Shown here: positions 1 through 7,517 of the stretch, piece by piece
Layout: every line of letters begins with the position of its first letter
Numbering within the stretch: position 1 is the first letter of the stretch
DNA from: JACCZZ01 sp044227805
GTDB lineage: Bacteria > Bacteroidota > Bacteroidia > Chitinophagales > UBA10324
Direction of reading: 5' to 3'
Assembly: GCA_044227805.1 (NCBI GenBank)
Contig: JBGAWA010000060.1
Location: 1-26,370, forward strand
Length of the DNA stretch: 26,370 nucleotides
Notes under the pieces: generated by a model
What the model saw: the letters and a program-made list of their open reading frames with translations, nothing else
Database searches by the model: none
What the model was told of the DNA's origin: nothing
Position numbers and translations under genes: made by a program

Positions 1-278
1 GTAGCGCCGCTGTTGCCGCTTACATAGGTTGTCAGTTCAAATGTCTGCGGCCGCAGCAGATAATTCACGTCATCGGGAAAAGAATGTTTGCTGACAATAT
101 TGATAGTGCTGAACCCATCTCTGTAAACAAGCGCCTCTACCGTTATCTGATTGCCGGGTATGTCGAGATCGCCGAGATTCAACCATGTAGGATCTTGTGT
201 AAGACTAAGTGTTTGGGACAGGGCGGATGAGGAAGCAAATGACAACAATACGAGAGTGAGGAGCGCAACAGATTTCAT
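1..278 (-). CDS. Secreted protein, N-terminal fragment, probably LamG/concanavalin-like
   Basis: Partial gene cut by the window edge: it starts with ATG at 278-276 and stays open to base 1, giving about 92 residues. Residues 1-22 are a classic signal peptide (Lys at position 3, then Leu/Val-rich, then small residues ending ALSQ). The mature part reads as a beta-rich segment with GNQITVEALVYRD and NIVSKHSFPDDVNYLLRP. This resembles the opening strands of LamG-type (concanavalin A-like) domains in large Bacteroidota surface or type IX-secreted proteins. The family call rests on recall and only a fragment is visible, so any ligand or role is unknown. A good promoter candidate lies just upstream (321-352). 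Confidence 0.6.
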   Translation of the reverse strand, partial: MKSVALLTLVLLSFASSSALSQTLSLTQDPTWLNLGDLDIPGNQITVEALVYRDGFSTINIVSKHSFPDDVNYLLRPQTFELTTYVSGNSGA

Positions 279-320
279 TCCTGTGTTTTGTGCCGGCAAA
301 AAAAGCAAAAGGGTGAGATT

Positions 321-352
321 CAAAATTAATCAAATTCTTAGCGTGAGGTCAA
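321..352 (-). promoter_or_regulatory. Candidate Bacteroidota-type promoter for the secreted protein gene
   Basis: Read on the minus strand, TAATTTTG (328-321) matches the Bacteroidota -7 consensus TAnnTTTG exactly. A TTG (352-350) lies 21 bases upstream, compatible with the -33 element. The predicted start of transcription would leave a leader of about 35 bases before the ATG at 278. Short motifs of this kind also occur by chance, so the call is moderate. Confidence 0.4.
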
Positions 353-370
353 TAGCGCTGTAATGACTCT

Positions 371-488
371 GGATTTTGCAATGGAAAAATCCTGCTTCGC
401 TGCGACACAGTACTGCCAAGGGTTTGCTCGTTTTGTTAAAAATCAAAAATATTTCGTAAACCCTAAACAGTGCTACGGCGGGGTTAAA
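371..488. repeat. Intergenic palindromic repeat, copy A
   Basis: An about 118-base element lying between the secreted protein gene and the S9 peptidase gene, closely related to the sequence at 6984-7110. Its first module is a small hairpin (GGATTTTGC-AATG-GAAAAATCC, one mismatch). It is followed by GCTTCGCTGCGAC, which is identical in both copies. The second module is a longer imperfect inverted repeat, with arms AGTACTGCCAAGGGTTT (409-425) and AAACCCTAAACAGTGCT (458-474). It ends in GGGGTTAAA. No open frame or transposase is inside it, so it is best described as a dispersed REP-like element. Confidence 0.75.
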
Positions 489-522
489 GGCATGACTATT
501 TATGCTGCAATATTTTTGTTGA

Positions 523-2568
523 TCACAAATATTCCGCCAGCCAGTCCTGCACCGCCTGGTAGAAAAACCGGCTGTTTTCGGCTTTCAGGATCCAGTGATT
601 TTCCTCCGGAAACACAATCAGCTTGCTTGGAATTTTTTGACGCTGTAAAATGTGCCAGTTCTCAATTGAATTGTTGATAGGCACACGGTAATCCAGTTCA
701 CCTACTGTGATGAGCATTGGCGTTTTAAAATTCGCGGCATAACGATAGGGGTTCTGTTCTTTCCATACTTTGGCATCTGTCCATGGAGTGCCTCCGTTCA
801 TCACTTCACGGTTATAGATTACATCGCTGGTGCCCCATTGCGACACGCTGTTCACCAATCCTGCATGACTGATCAGGCATTTATAATGCGTAGTAGTAGC
901 CTGCAGCCAGTTGGCAAGATGGCCGCCATAGCTTGCGCCGCCAGCAGCCTGCCTTGTTCCGTCGATGAAAGGGAATCGTTTGATCGCATCCGCTGCTGCA
1001 CCATTGATTTCTTCGCCAGGGCCTTTGAACGGATCGAACTGAATATCCTGCCCGAATTTTTCACCATAACCGGTGGAGCCGGTATAGTCTGTCAATAATA
1101 ACACGTAACCTGGACTGGCAAGCAGATGATAGTTCCAGCGGTAACCCCAGTTTTCTTTCCACGACCCTGCAGGTCCGCCATGTATCACCACAAACAATGG
1201 ATATTTTTTAGCAGGATCAAAGCCTGCCGGCCTTACCAGCAGGCTCCTGATTTGTTGTCCTTTCTTACTCGTGTACCAAACTGTTTCCACGGGTGGAAGA
1301 TCAAGCAATGCGAGTTTTGCTTTATTGAATTCCGTGAGCAAGGTAAGGCTGCCATCTGCATTCAGCCTGGCAATTTCAGGAGGACTTGATGCAGTTTCAT
1401 AGCTGGCCACCACGGTCCGGTTGCTTGCTGTCCCAATACTGACACCCGTAAGACAACCGGTTGCAGCAGTACTAATAATTTTTGGATTGCCGCCATTGAC
1501 CGATAAGGTGTAAATCTTATCTCTTCCCTGGTCTTCCACACTTAAATAAATCATGTCACTATTAACCACATAATTATTGATGCCACGATCAATTTTTTCA
1601 CTGATCATCATTTTATTTTGCATGGAAGGCCAGTCAAAGCGTACCAAGCGATTCAGCGCATACACTTTGTAATTATTGACGGTTGTGCTATAACAGATCA
1701 AATACTTTCCGTCTTTGGTAACCTGTGGGTTTCCATAATCATATTTGTCATTGGTGAGTTTTATGGCTTCACCGCCATTTGTTGAAACCTTGTATAATTG
1801 TGAAGCTGGCTCCTGGTAAGCTGCCGTGTTGGCATTGTCGCTAATGGCGAGGATTACTTCTTTACTGTCGGCACTCCACGCAGCACCCGTGTATCGAAAA
1901 CCTGCGGACTTGCTGAGCGTCACATCAGTGAACAGGTCGCGGGCAACGCTGCCCGCTTCAACAGACTGTACAAAGGCATGTTCCTGCATTTCATCGAGCC
2001 AATGATCAAAATCTCGTATAGGAAAGGAAGTGTACACCCGGGCTTTGTATTTGAGTTTCTTTTTTTCTTCGGCTGCTTTTTTATTCGCTGAATCCACGTA
2101 ACATAATGGAAAAACAGTGCTGTTGAACAGAATCATTTTTCCGTCAGGGCTCCATCGTGGAGCGGAGGCGCCGGTTGATAAGTTCGTGAGTCTTTGTCCT
2201 TCGCCCCCTTCCCTGATGTTCATGGTATAGATATGTGTCACCTCATCTCCATCACGCTTCGCCACGAAAGCGATGAATTTACCATCAGGGCTCCAGGTAT
2301 ATCCGCTTTCACCTGCCTTCCCTGCGGTCAGTTTCCTGGCAGGCACATGACCGTCGGCAGGCACCAGCCAGATATCACTTATCTGCTCCTTCTCATCATA
2401 AGCCGGCTCAGTGACACTGAAGGCCACCCAATTGCCATCCGGGCTGACGGCCGGAGCGCCGACTCTTTTCATCAGCCACATTTCTTCATGGGTTATAGCT
2501 TTTTTTTCCTGTGCATGCAGGGTTATAATACCAATCAGGAAGCAGGCAAGCAGTGTTAGTTTTTTCAT
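523..2568 (-). CDS. Secreted S9 family (prolyl oligopeptidase-like) peptidase
   Basis: 681 residues starting with a signal peptide (MKKLTLLACFLIGIITLHA, then QEKK), so it is exported, probably to the periplasm. The N-terminal ~400 residues carry repeated beta-propeller motifs (SPDGNWVAFSV, WSPDGKFIAFVA, WSPDGKMILF), as in the DPP5/acylaminoacyl peptidase type of family S9. The C-terminal alpha/beta hydrolase domain has HGGP (oxyanion region), the nucleophile elbow GGASYGG with Ser546, Asp626 in GELDYRVP and His658 in EENHW, a complete catalytic triad. These enzymes release dipeptides or N-blocked residues from peptides, but the exact specificity cannot be read here. It is the last gene of a minus-strand set and lies 73 bases downstream of cdaA. 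Length and motifs indicate an intact gene. Confidence 0.9.
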   Translation of the reverse strand: MKKLTLLACFLIGIITLHAQEKKAITHEEMWLMKRVGAPAVSPDGNWVAFSVTEPAYDEKEQISDIWLVPADGHVPARKLTAGKAGESGYTWSPDGKFIAFVAKRDGDEVTHIYTMNIREGGEGQRLTNLSTGASAPRWSPDGKMILFNSTVFPLCYVDSANKKAAEEKKKLKYKARVYTSFPIRDFDHWLDEMQEHAFVQSVEAGSVARDLFTDVTLSKSAGFRYTGAAWSADSKEVILAISDNANTAAYQEPASQLYKVSTNGGEAIKLTNDKYDYGNPQVTKDGKYLICYSTTVNNYKVYALNRLVRFDWPSMQNKMMISEKIDRGINNYVVNSDMIYLSVEDQGRDKIYTLSVNGGNPKIISTAATGCLTGVSIGTASNRTVVASYETASSPPEIARLNADGSLTLLTEFNKAKLALLDLPPVETVWYTSKKGQQIRSLLVRPAGFDPAKKYPLFVVIHGGPAGSWKENWGYRWNYHLLASPGYVLLLTDYTGSTGYGEKFGQDIQFDPFKGPGEEINGAAADAIKRFPFIDGTRQAAGGASYGGHLANWLQATTTHYKCLISHAGLVNSVSQWGTSDVIYNREVMNGGTPWTDAKVWKEQNPYRYAANFKTPMLITVGELDYRVPINNSIENWHILQRQKIPSKLIVFPEENHWILKAENSRFFYQAVQDWLAEYL

Positions 2569-2641
2569 TTGATTTTTGTTTGGAGTATGTGATGAGGAAG
2601 GAATAGTTACGAAGTCGCTTTTCGAAAAGGATGAGTGGCCA

Positions 2642-3442
2642 TCAGCCGGCTAATGCTTCATGCAGTACCTGTTTCAGTTCACCGGTATTCGTGATGGAAT
2701 TTATCTTGCCATTGCGGGAGTAGGAGATGATGCCTGTTTCCTCCGAAACTATTACGGAAATGGCATCCGTTTCTTCCGTAATACCGATGGCGGCACGGTG
2801 TCGCAAGCCGGCGCGCTCAGGAACCGTTGAACTCTCGGAGATAGGAAGCACTGTTCCCGCAAAAACGATTTTGTGCTGTGATATAATGACTGCGCCGTCA
2901 TGCAACGGGCTTGATTTTTCAAAAATACTTTCGAGCAGCTTGGCAGAAATCACCGCATTGATCTTGACGCCAGGGCTGTTAAAATCATTTAATTTGAAAG
3001 TGGAGAAAAATACCATCAGCGCACCGGTCTTCGTCCTGGAGAAATATTCAATAGCATTTTCAATTTCAACGGCATCCTGATCCTGCTGCTTGCTGCGTTT
3101 TTTTTTATTCCCCCTGATAAAATCCCAGATGTTTTCGCGGTCACCGAGACCTGCCTTTCCCAGCTTTAAAAGGAAGCGGCGGATCTCCGGCTGAAATACA
3201 ATCAATATGGCTATGAGCCCTGCATTAACAAAGGCGCCGATGATATCCGTCAGAAAATGAAGTTTCAAAAACTTCACCAGCAGGTACGTGCAGTAGATCA
3301 GCAGCATGCCGAAGAAGATGTTCATAGCCCTCGTGCCCCGCACCAACCGGTATAGTTCAATCACCAGCAAGCCGACCAATATCAGATCAATGACATCAAT
3401 CAGCGAATATTCATGTGAAAATATTTTATACAGTAACAGCAT
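2642..3442 (-). CDS. cdaA: Diadenylate cyclase CdaA (c-di-AMP synthase)
   Basis: 266 residues. Three hydrophobic helices lie at about residues 13-32, 37-55 and 62-82, followed by a DAC (DisA_N) domain. The catalytic motifs are present: LHDGAVI with Asp182, and GLRHRAAIGITE with Arg214-His215-Arg216. The family condenses two ATP into the second messenger c-di-AMP at the inner membrane face. No cdaR or glmM follows, unlike in Firmicutes. Instead the gene begins inside the end of folP, with a 17-base overlap that implies co-transcription and translational coupling. The linker between membrane part and cyclase is unusually Lys/Gln-rich (GNKKKRSKQQDQD). Confidence 0.93.
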   Translation of the reverse strand: MLLLYKIFSHEYSLIDVIDLILVGLLVIELYRLVRGTRAMNIFFGMLLIYCTYLLVKFLKLHFLTDIIGAFVNAGLIAILIVFQPEIRRFLLKLGKAGLGDRENIWDFIRGNKKKRSKQQDQDAVEIENAIEYFSRTKTGALMVFFSTFKLNDFNSPGVKINAVISAKLLESIFEKSSPLHDGAVIISQHKIVFAGTVLPISESSTVPERAGLRHRAAIGITEETDAISVIVSEETGIISYSRNGKINSITNTGELKQVLHEALAG

Positions 3443-4292
3443 GCAGTTGTTCTATTAATTGAATCGCTTCTTTTGCCTCTCTCACATCATGCACCCTTAG
3501 CAACGTAGCACCGTTGAGCAGTGCAACGGTGTTTAAGACCGTGGTGCCGTTCAATGCTTTATCCGGGTGCAACTTTAACAGCTGGCAAATCATTGATTTC
3601 CTCGAGATGCCGGCTAAGATAGGTAATCCAAACAGCCGGAATACGGGTAATGCCGACAACAGTTGGAAATTATGGGACATGGATTTTCCAAATCCGAAAC
3701 CGGGATCTATCACCACATCCTGTATACCGACCCTTTGCAGTTGAACTATTTTCATTTTCATCCAGTCAAAAACTTCCCTCACCACATCATCATACTGCGG
3801 ATTGGATTGCATGGTGGCTGGCAAGCCCTGCATGTGCATGAGCAGGTAGGGCACTTTCAACTCGGCAACCGTTTGCCATAATGCTGGATCAGAAGTGCCG
3901 CCCGAAATGTCATTGGCAATGGAAGCGCCATGATCAACTGCCCGGCGAAGCACGCCGCTGCGATAAGTATCGGCGGAAATCACAGCATTCGGAAACCGCC
4001 GATGAATGGCATCCACGGCCGGAATCAATCTTGACAGTTCTTCCTCTTCGCTCAATGCCGCCGCACCCGGCCTGCTCGACATACCGCCGATGTCCAGTAT
4101 GGAGGCACCTTCCTGCAACATCTTCTCCGCTTGCAGCAACAACTTTTTCTCATCTTTCCACTTTCCACCGTCATAAAAAGAATCAGGTGTTACATTGATG
4201 ATGCCCATGACCAGCGGCCCGCTGATATCCAGCAACTTGCCTCTGCAGTTGAGCGTAGTCTTTGTAGAAAAGATTGTATTTTTCGCAGTCAT
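3426..4292 (-). CDS. folP: Dihydropteroate synthase
   Basis: 288 residues from the ATG at 4292-4290. A longer frame runs upstream to 4391, but the extra residues are not typical of the family and overlap the divergent gene. DHPS joins p-aminobenzoate to the dihydropterin pyrophosphate in folate synthesis. The TIM-barrel motifs appear in order: MGIINVTPDSF (about 29-39), ILDIGGMSSRPGA, SADTYRSGV, ANDISGG, LMHMQGLPATMQ, DPGFGFGKS and GISRKS. The last 17 bases overlap the start of cdaA, so the two form a unit. The next gene on the other strand starts only about 25 bases away, so promoters for both directions must lie within neighbouring coding sequence. Confidence 0.95.
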   Translation of the reverse strand: MTAKNTIFSTKTTLNCRGKLLDISGPLVMGIINVTPDSFYDGGKWKDEKKLLLQAEKMLQEGASILDIGGMSSRPGAAALSEEEELSRLIPAVDAIHRRFPNAVISADTYRSGVLRRAVDHGASIANDISGGTSDPALWQTVAELKVPYLLMHMQGLPATMQSNPQYDDVVREVFDWMKMKIVQLQRVGIQDVVIDPGFGFGKSMSHNFQLLSALPVFRLFGLPILAGISRKSMICQLLKLHPDKALNGTTVLNTVALLNGATLLRVHDVREAKEAIQLIEQLHAVTV

Positions 4293-4317
4293 TGTTTGTA
4301 AAAATATTCCCAAAAAA

Positions 4318-4863
4318 TTGGAAAGCAAAACAAGTAAGCAGTTTGATGAGCAGGCCGGTGCCTGTAAAGATATGTTCTCGAAAAAGGCCAAAGACTATGG
4401 AACATCCTGGCGCATTCTGCGGCTCTCCTCCCTGGCTGACCAGATATTTATCAAGGCGCAGCGTATCCGTACCATCGACAGGCTGGAAGTGAAGAAGGTA
4501 TCGGAAGAGATGGACAGCGAGTTCATCGGCATTGTCAATTATTCTGTCATCGCACTCATTCGTTTATCGTTGGGTAACCGGATAGAGGAACCGCTTGCAC
4601 ATGAGGAATTGATGCAGTTGTATGGTGAAAAGATCGCCACGGCGAAGGCGTTGATGATGGCAAAGAACCACGACTATGGTGAAGCATGGCGTGATATGCT
4701 GATCAGTTCTTTTACGGATCTGATTCTCATGAGGATACTCCGCATCCGGCAAATGGAAGATAACGATGGCAAGACCCTCGCTTCGGAAGGAGTGGATGCC
4801 AACCTGTACGATATCATCAATTACGCTATTTTTGCGCTCATCAAAATTGGCGAACAGCAATGA
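4318..4863 (+). CDS. DUF1599 protein with two tandem copies of the domain
   Basis: About 181 residues. No in-frame ATG lies near the family start. TTG at 4318 is the best candidate; the next upstream ATGs (4195 on) would run deep into the opposing folP gene and add non-family residues. The protein is an internal duplication: CKDMFSKKAKDYGTSWRILR...DQIFIKAQRIR in the first half matches AKALMMAKNHDYGEAWRDM...DLILMRILRIRQME in the second. Each half ends in an IVNYSVIALIR / IINYAIFALIK helix. This is the DUF1599 family (Pfam: nucleotide modification associated domain 1), common in Bacteroidota, biochemical function not known to me. Its stop overlaps the next start in ATGA (4860-4863), indicating coupling with the DoxX-like gene. 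Confidence 0.82.
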   Translation: MESKTSKQFDEQAGACKDMFSKKAKDYGTSWRILRLSSLADQIFIKAQRIRTIDRLEVKKVSEEMDSEFIGIVNYSVIALIRLSLGNRIEEPLAHEELMQLYGEKIATAKALMMAKNHDYGEAWRDMLISSFTDLILMRILRIRQMEDNDGKTLASEGVDANLYDIINYAIFALIKIGEQQ

Positions 4864-6086
4864 ATAAATTTTTGCGGATTATCTGTGTCCTCATAGGCGC
4901 ATTGTTTATTGTTTCGGGATTTGTGAAAGCCGTTGATCCGGTGGGCTTCTCTATCAAGCTTGATGAATACTTTGAAGTGTTTGCCGAGGACACTGCGAAG
5001 ATTGGATTTATCTCCTCTTTCTTCCTCTGGCTGCGCAATATTTCAGTCTACCTCTCCATGTTTTTCTGCGTGCTGGAGATGGTGCTGGGTTTTATGCTGT
5101 TGATTGGATTTCAGATGGAGCTTACTTCCTGGCTCATGTTGCTGTTGATTGTATTTTTTACCTGGCTCACAGGCTATTCCGCCATCACCAACAAAGTAAC
5201 GGATTGTGGTTGCTTTGGAGATGCTTTGCACCTCACACCCTGGCAATCGTTTAACAAGGATGTAGTACTGCTGGTGTTCATATTGCTCATCTTCGCGTTC
5301 CGTCACAGGATTAAACCTGTTTTAAAAAACAATTCATTGGGAACAGTATCCGTGGCGGCGTTCACGGCTGCCTGTACCTACCTTACTGTATATTGCTTTC
5401 AGCATCTGCCCATCATTGACTTCCGTGCCTATAAAGTGGGTAATGACATCCGTGAACAGATGACGCTTCCCGAAGGAAAAACGCCGGATCAGTATGTCAC
5501 GATACTAACCTATAAAGACAAAGCTACCGGAGCAACGGGTGACTATGTTATGGCCAACAACAATGAACAGCAATCCGACTGGTTCAGCGCCAAAAACCTG
5601 CAGGTATTACCCTGGCAGGACTCTCTGTGGATGAGCACGCATGAATTTGTGAAGAGCAACAGTGAGATTGTTGTGAAGGGCGAAAAACCCAAGATCACTG
5701 ATTTTAAAGTTTGGGACAACGATAATCAGGACGCCACATCCTTAGTCCTTGATGAACCGAATTTTCATTTCTGGCTGGTCGCACAGGACATGACAAAAAC
5801 TAACAGGGAAGCATTTCAAAAAGTAAATCAACTGGCTGCCGCCTGCGAAAAAAATAAGATTCAGTTTATGGGACTTACTTCAACACCGTATGAATTGCTC
5901 GATCCTATCCGCCATGAATTGAATGCACCCTTCCCGTTTTACTATGCTGATGGCACAGTACTGAAGACAATCATCCGCAGTAATCCCGGACTTGTTTTGT
6001 TGAAGGGCTCCAGGGTGCTTGGGCAATGGCACTATAATGACATTCCGACATATGATGAACTGGAGAATAGCTTTTTTCAGAAGTAA
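4860..6086 (+). CDS. BT_3928-type membrane protein: DoxX/MauE-like domain plus thioredoxin-like tail
   Basis: 408 residues. The first half has four or more hydrophobic segments (about 4-22, 50-75, 78-100, 130-147) with the motif DCGCFGD (Cys116 and Cys118) between helices, as in MauE/DoxX-type redox membrane proteins. A further membrane segment lies near residue 165. The C-terminal half looks like a thioredoxin fold (NFHFWLVAQDM...PGLVLLKG) but lacks a CXXC where the active site would be, so it may bind rather than exchange disulfides. Bacteroidota keep this protein next to DUF1599, and in Bacteroides (from memory) tpiA follows; here a shikimate kinase follows instead. A role in thiol or disulfide handling at the membrane is an inference from the cysteine motif. 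Confidence 0.8.
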   Translation: MNKFLRIICVLIGALFIVSGFVKAVDPVGFSIKLDEYFEVFAEDTAKIGFISSFFLWLRNISVYLSMFFCVLEMVLGFMLLIGFQMELTSWLMLLLIVFFTWLTGYSAITNKVTDCGCFGDALHLTPWQSFNKDVVLLVFILLIFAFRHRIKPVLKNNSLGTVSVAAFTAACTYLTVYCFQHLPIIDFRAYKVGNDIREQMTLPEGKTPDQYVTILTYKDKATGATGDYVMANNNEQQSDWFSAKNLQVLPWQDSLWMSTHEFVKSNSEIVVKGEKPKITDFKVWDNDNQDATSLVLDEPNFHFWLVAQDMTKTNREAFQKVNQLAAACEKNKIQFMGLTSTPYELLDPIRHELNAPFPFYYADGTVLKTIIRSNPGLVLLKGSRVLGQWHYNDIPTYDELENSFFQK

Positions 6087-6194
6087 TGAGGTGCTATGGC
6101 TGCAAACACTTAATCAGTTACCGGTGCGAAAATTGAAAAGAATGCAGGAAGGCCGGAGAATTGCTGTAATAGATTAATTACTCAAAAATGACTG

Positions 6195-6719
6195 ATGCCT
6201 TCTCACTATCCACACAGCATTTATCTGACCGGTTTCATGGGCAGCGGAAAGACCACTATCGGCAAACAACTTGCTAAATTATTACAGTATGATTTTATTG
6301 ACCTTGATGAATATCTTCAACATCAGGAGAGAGCAACCATCACTCAGTTATTTGAATTGAAAGGAGAGGCGTATTTCCGGGAGCGGGAATCAACCTACCT
6401 GCGCCGGTTTGATGCTTCACAACATATGGTAATGGCTACCGGTGGAGGTACACCCTGCTTTTTCGGCAACATGGATTGGATGAATGAACAAGGGACAACA
6501 GTTTACCTGAAAGCTGCGCCTGCCTTGCTGGCGGATCGCCTGCGGAATGAAAAGGTTCACCGCCCGCTGCTGCAGGGGAAAACCGGGCAGGATGCATTTA
6601 ATTATATATGTGAAAAACTGGCAGAAAGAGAGAAGTTTTATTTGTCTGCCAAGGTAATTGTTGAAGCTGCTTCACTGACCGCCAGGAAGCTGCTGGATGT
6701 ACTAAAGCAACAGGTGTAA
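6195..6719 (+). CDS. aroK: Shikimate kinase
   Basis: 174 residues, the usual length. It phosphorylates shikimate at the 3-hydroxyl with ATP in the chorismate pathway. It has the P-loop GFMGSGKTT (13-21), DLDEYL (shikimate-binding Asp region), ELKGEAYFRERES (Arg of the substrate site), ATGGGTPCF and the lid sequence with RPLL. The start is the ATG at 6195. An ATG at 6188 is in another frame. It follows the BT_3928-type gene by 108 bases without a clear promoter between them. A perfect 10-bp hairpin covers its stop codon (6715-6737). Confidence 0.93.
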   Translation: MPSHYPHSIYLTGFMGSGKTTIGKQLAKLLQYDFIDLDEYLQHQERATITQLFELKGEAYFRERESTYLRRFDASQHMVMATGGGTPCFFGNMDWMNEQGTTVYLKAAPALLADRLRNEKVHRPLLQGKTGQDAFNYICEKLAEREKFYLSAKVIVEAASLTARKLLDVLKQQV

Positions 6720-6737
6720 TTGCACGATGCAATTACA
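6715..6737. repeat. Perfect 10-bp hairpin overlapping the aroK stop codon
   Basis: TGTAATTGCA, loop CGA, TGCAATTACA. The TAA stop of aroK (6717-6719) lies in the left arm. It is AT-rich and has no following T-run, so it is not a classical intrinsic terminator. It could still stabilise the 3' end of the message. Confidence 0.5.
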
Positions 6738-6983
6738 AAGCCCTCACAGGATTTTTCTTGCCGGAAAATAAACACTTTCTGTTTTTGCAACCTGTACTTG
6801 CTTACCCTTAGCATTACTGTACCGCAGCTAAGTGGAATTTTTCGAATAGCAGCTTGTGCTGCTGAAGGAGAATGATCTTTATTTCATCGTTCCCATACAC
6901 GCTATTATCTTACTGCCTTGCCCATATTTGATAAGTAACATAAATTATCAGGTAGTTGGTGGAGCTTATGATGGATCTTATTG

Positions 6984-7110
6984 TTTTAACCCGGATTTTT
7001 CAGTGGAAAAATCCCGCTTCGCTGCGACTCAGAACTGCTAAGGGTTTGCTCAATTTGTCGAGAAAGGAAAATGTTTCACAAACCCTAAGCAGTTCTACGT
7101 CGGGGTTAAA
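6984..7110. repeat. Intergenic palindromic repeat, copy B
   Basis: An about 127-base element homologous to 371-488. It has the hairpin GGATTTTTC-AGTG-GAAAAATCC, then CGCTTCGCTGCGAC. A long stem follows, AGAACTGCTAAGGGTTTG (7031-7048) against CAAACCCTAAGCAGTTCT (7079-7096), 17 of 18 positions paired across a 30-base loop. An outer pair is formed by TTTAACCC at its start and GGGGTTAAA at its end. Changes between copies A and B partly preserve pairing, which suggests that the folded structure is kept. Nothing inside is coding. Confidence 0.8.
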
Positions 7111-7209
7111 CCCGTTGCCGCTTTGAACTGCAAAATGTGGGTTTAATTCCAAAGTGAAGAGAATTGTTTGAGCGTCCTTCCACCATAGAACGCAGTCTTG
7201 CTAAATCAA

Positions 7210-7225
7210 ATTGAAAATTTTCAAT
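7210..7225. promoter_or_regulatory. Perfect 16-bp palindrome ATTGAAAATTTTCAAT
   Basis: The sequence reads the same on both strands over 16 bases, as operators of dimeric regulators do. It lies about 290 bases before mraZ with no gene between. It is AT-rich, which raises the chance of a random palindrome, and no regulator is identified for it. Confidence 0.3.
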
Positions 7226-7443
7226 GATCACGGGAGGCTGGAAAGCGCATGGGTTAATCCATCCGGCCTACCACGGTTTAAGCCCGCGCTACACTGATCA
7301 AAACAGCAACAGGGTTTTAATTTGAAAAATCCGGTTTGTGGCAAAGTGTATTGCCCTATACAGGGTAAATATGTTTCTCGCGCCTTGCTTTTTTCTCAAC
7401 GTGCTTTCCTTGAATTCAGGGTGAAACAGGAGTGCAAATTATT

Positions 7444-7452
7444 TTATCCACA
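7444..7452 (+). promoter_or_regulatory. DnaA-box consensus TTATCCACA
   Basis: A 9-of-9 match to the bacterial DnaA box, directly abutting the first AAAGTGG repeat upstream of mraZ. It is a single box, with no cluster or AT-rich unwinding element, so it is not an origin. A regulatory role for DnaA at this promoter is possible but unproven. Confidence 0.45.
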
Positions 7453-7478
7453 AAGTGGTAAAAAGTGGTAAAAAGTGG
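7452..7478 (+). promoter_or_regulatory. Probable MraZ operator: three AAAGTGG repeats at 10-bp spacing
   Basis: AAAGTGG occurs at 7452, 7462 and 7472, each separated by three bases (TAA, TAA). MraZ proteins bind direct repeats with a 10-bp period just upstream of their own gene: TGGG-type boxes in Escherichia coli and AAAGTGK with 3-base spacers in mycoplasmas. The match in sequence, period, copy number and place (40 bases before the mraZ start) makes autoregulation very likely. The third repeat ends 11 bases before the -7-like box, where bound protein would cover the -33 region and repress. Confidence 0.8.
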
Positions 7479-7489
7479 AATAATGTTTC

Positions 7490-7497
7490 TATTTTTG
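7490..7497 (+). promoter_or_regulatory. Candidate -7 box TATTTTTG of the mraZ/dcw promoter
   Basis: TA-TT-TTTG fits the Bacteroidota -7 consensus TAnnTTTG. The expected -33 position falls inside the MraZ repeats, with GTGG rather than a canonical TTG. The leader to the mraZ ATG at 7518 would be short, about 10-15 bases. Confidence 0.5.
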
Positions 7498-7517
7498 ATT
7501 CGTTTTAAAACAGCATA

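Larger units (their letters stand above)
6720..7517. other. Long intergenic region ahead of the dcw cluster
   Basis: No convincing coding sequence is found in these ~800 bases. They hold, in order: the hairpin at the aroK stop, a small AGCAGC-TTGT-GCTGCT hairpin (6848-6863), palindromic repeat copy B (6984-7110), a perfect 16-bp AT-rich palindrome (7210-7225), a DnaA-box consensus (7444-7452), three AAAGTGG repeats (7452-7478) and a -7-like box (7490-7497). The last 80 bases are best read as the promoter and operator region of mraZ. Confidence 0.6.

Noticed and set aside
151..677. Plus-strand frames at 151-363 and 363-677.
   Set aside because: The first mirrors the minus-strand secreted protein start; the second spans the palindromic repeat and the end of the S9 peptidase.
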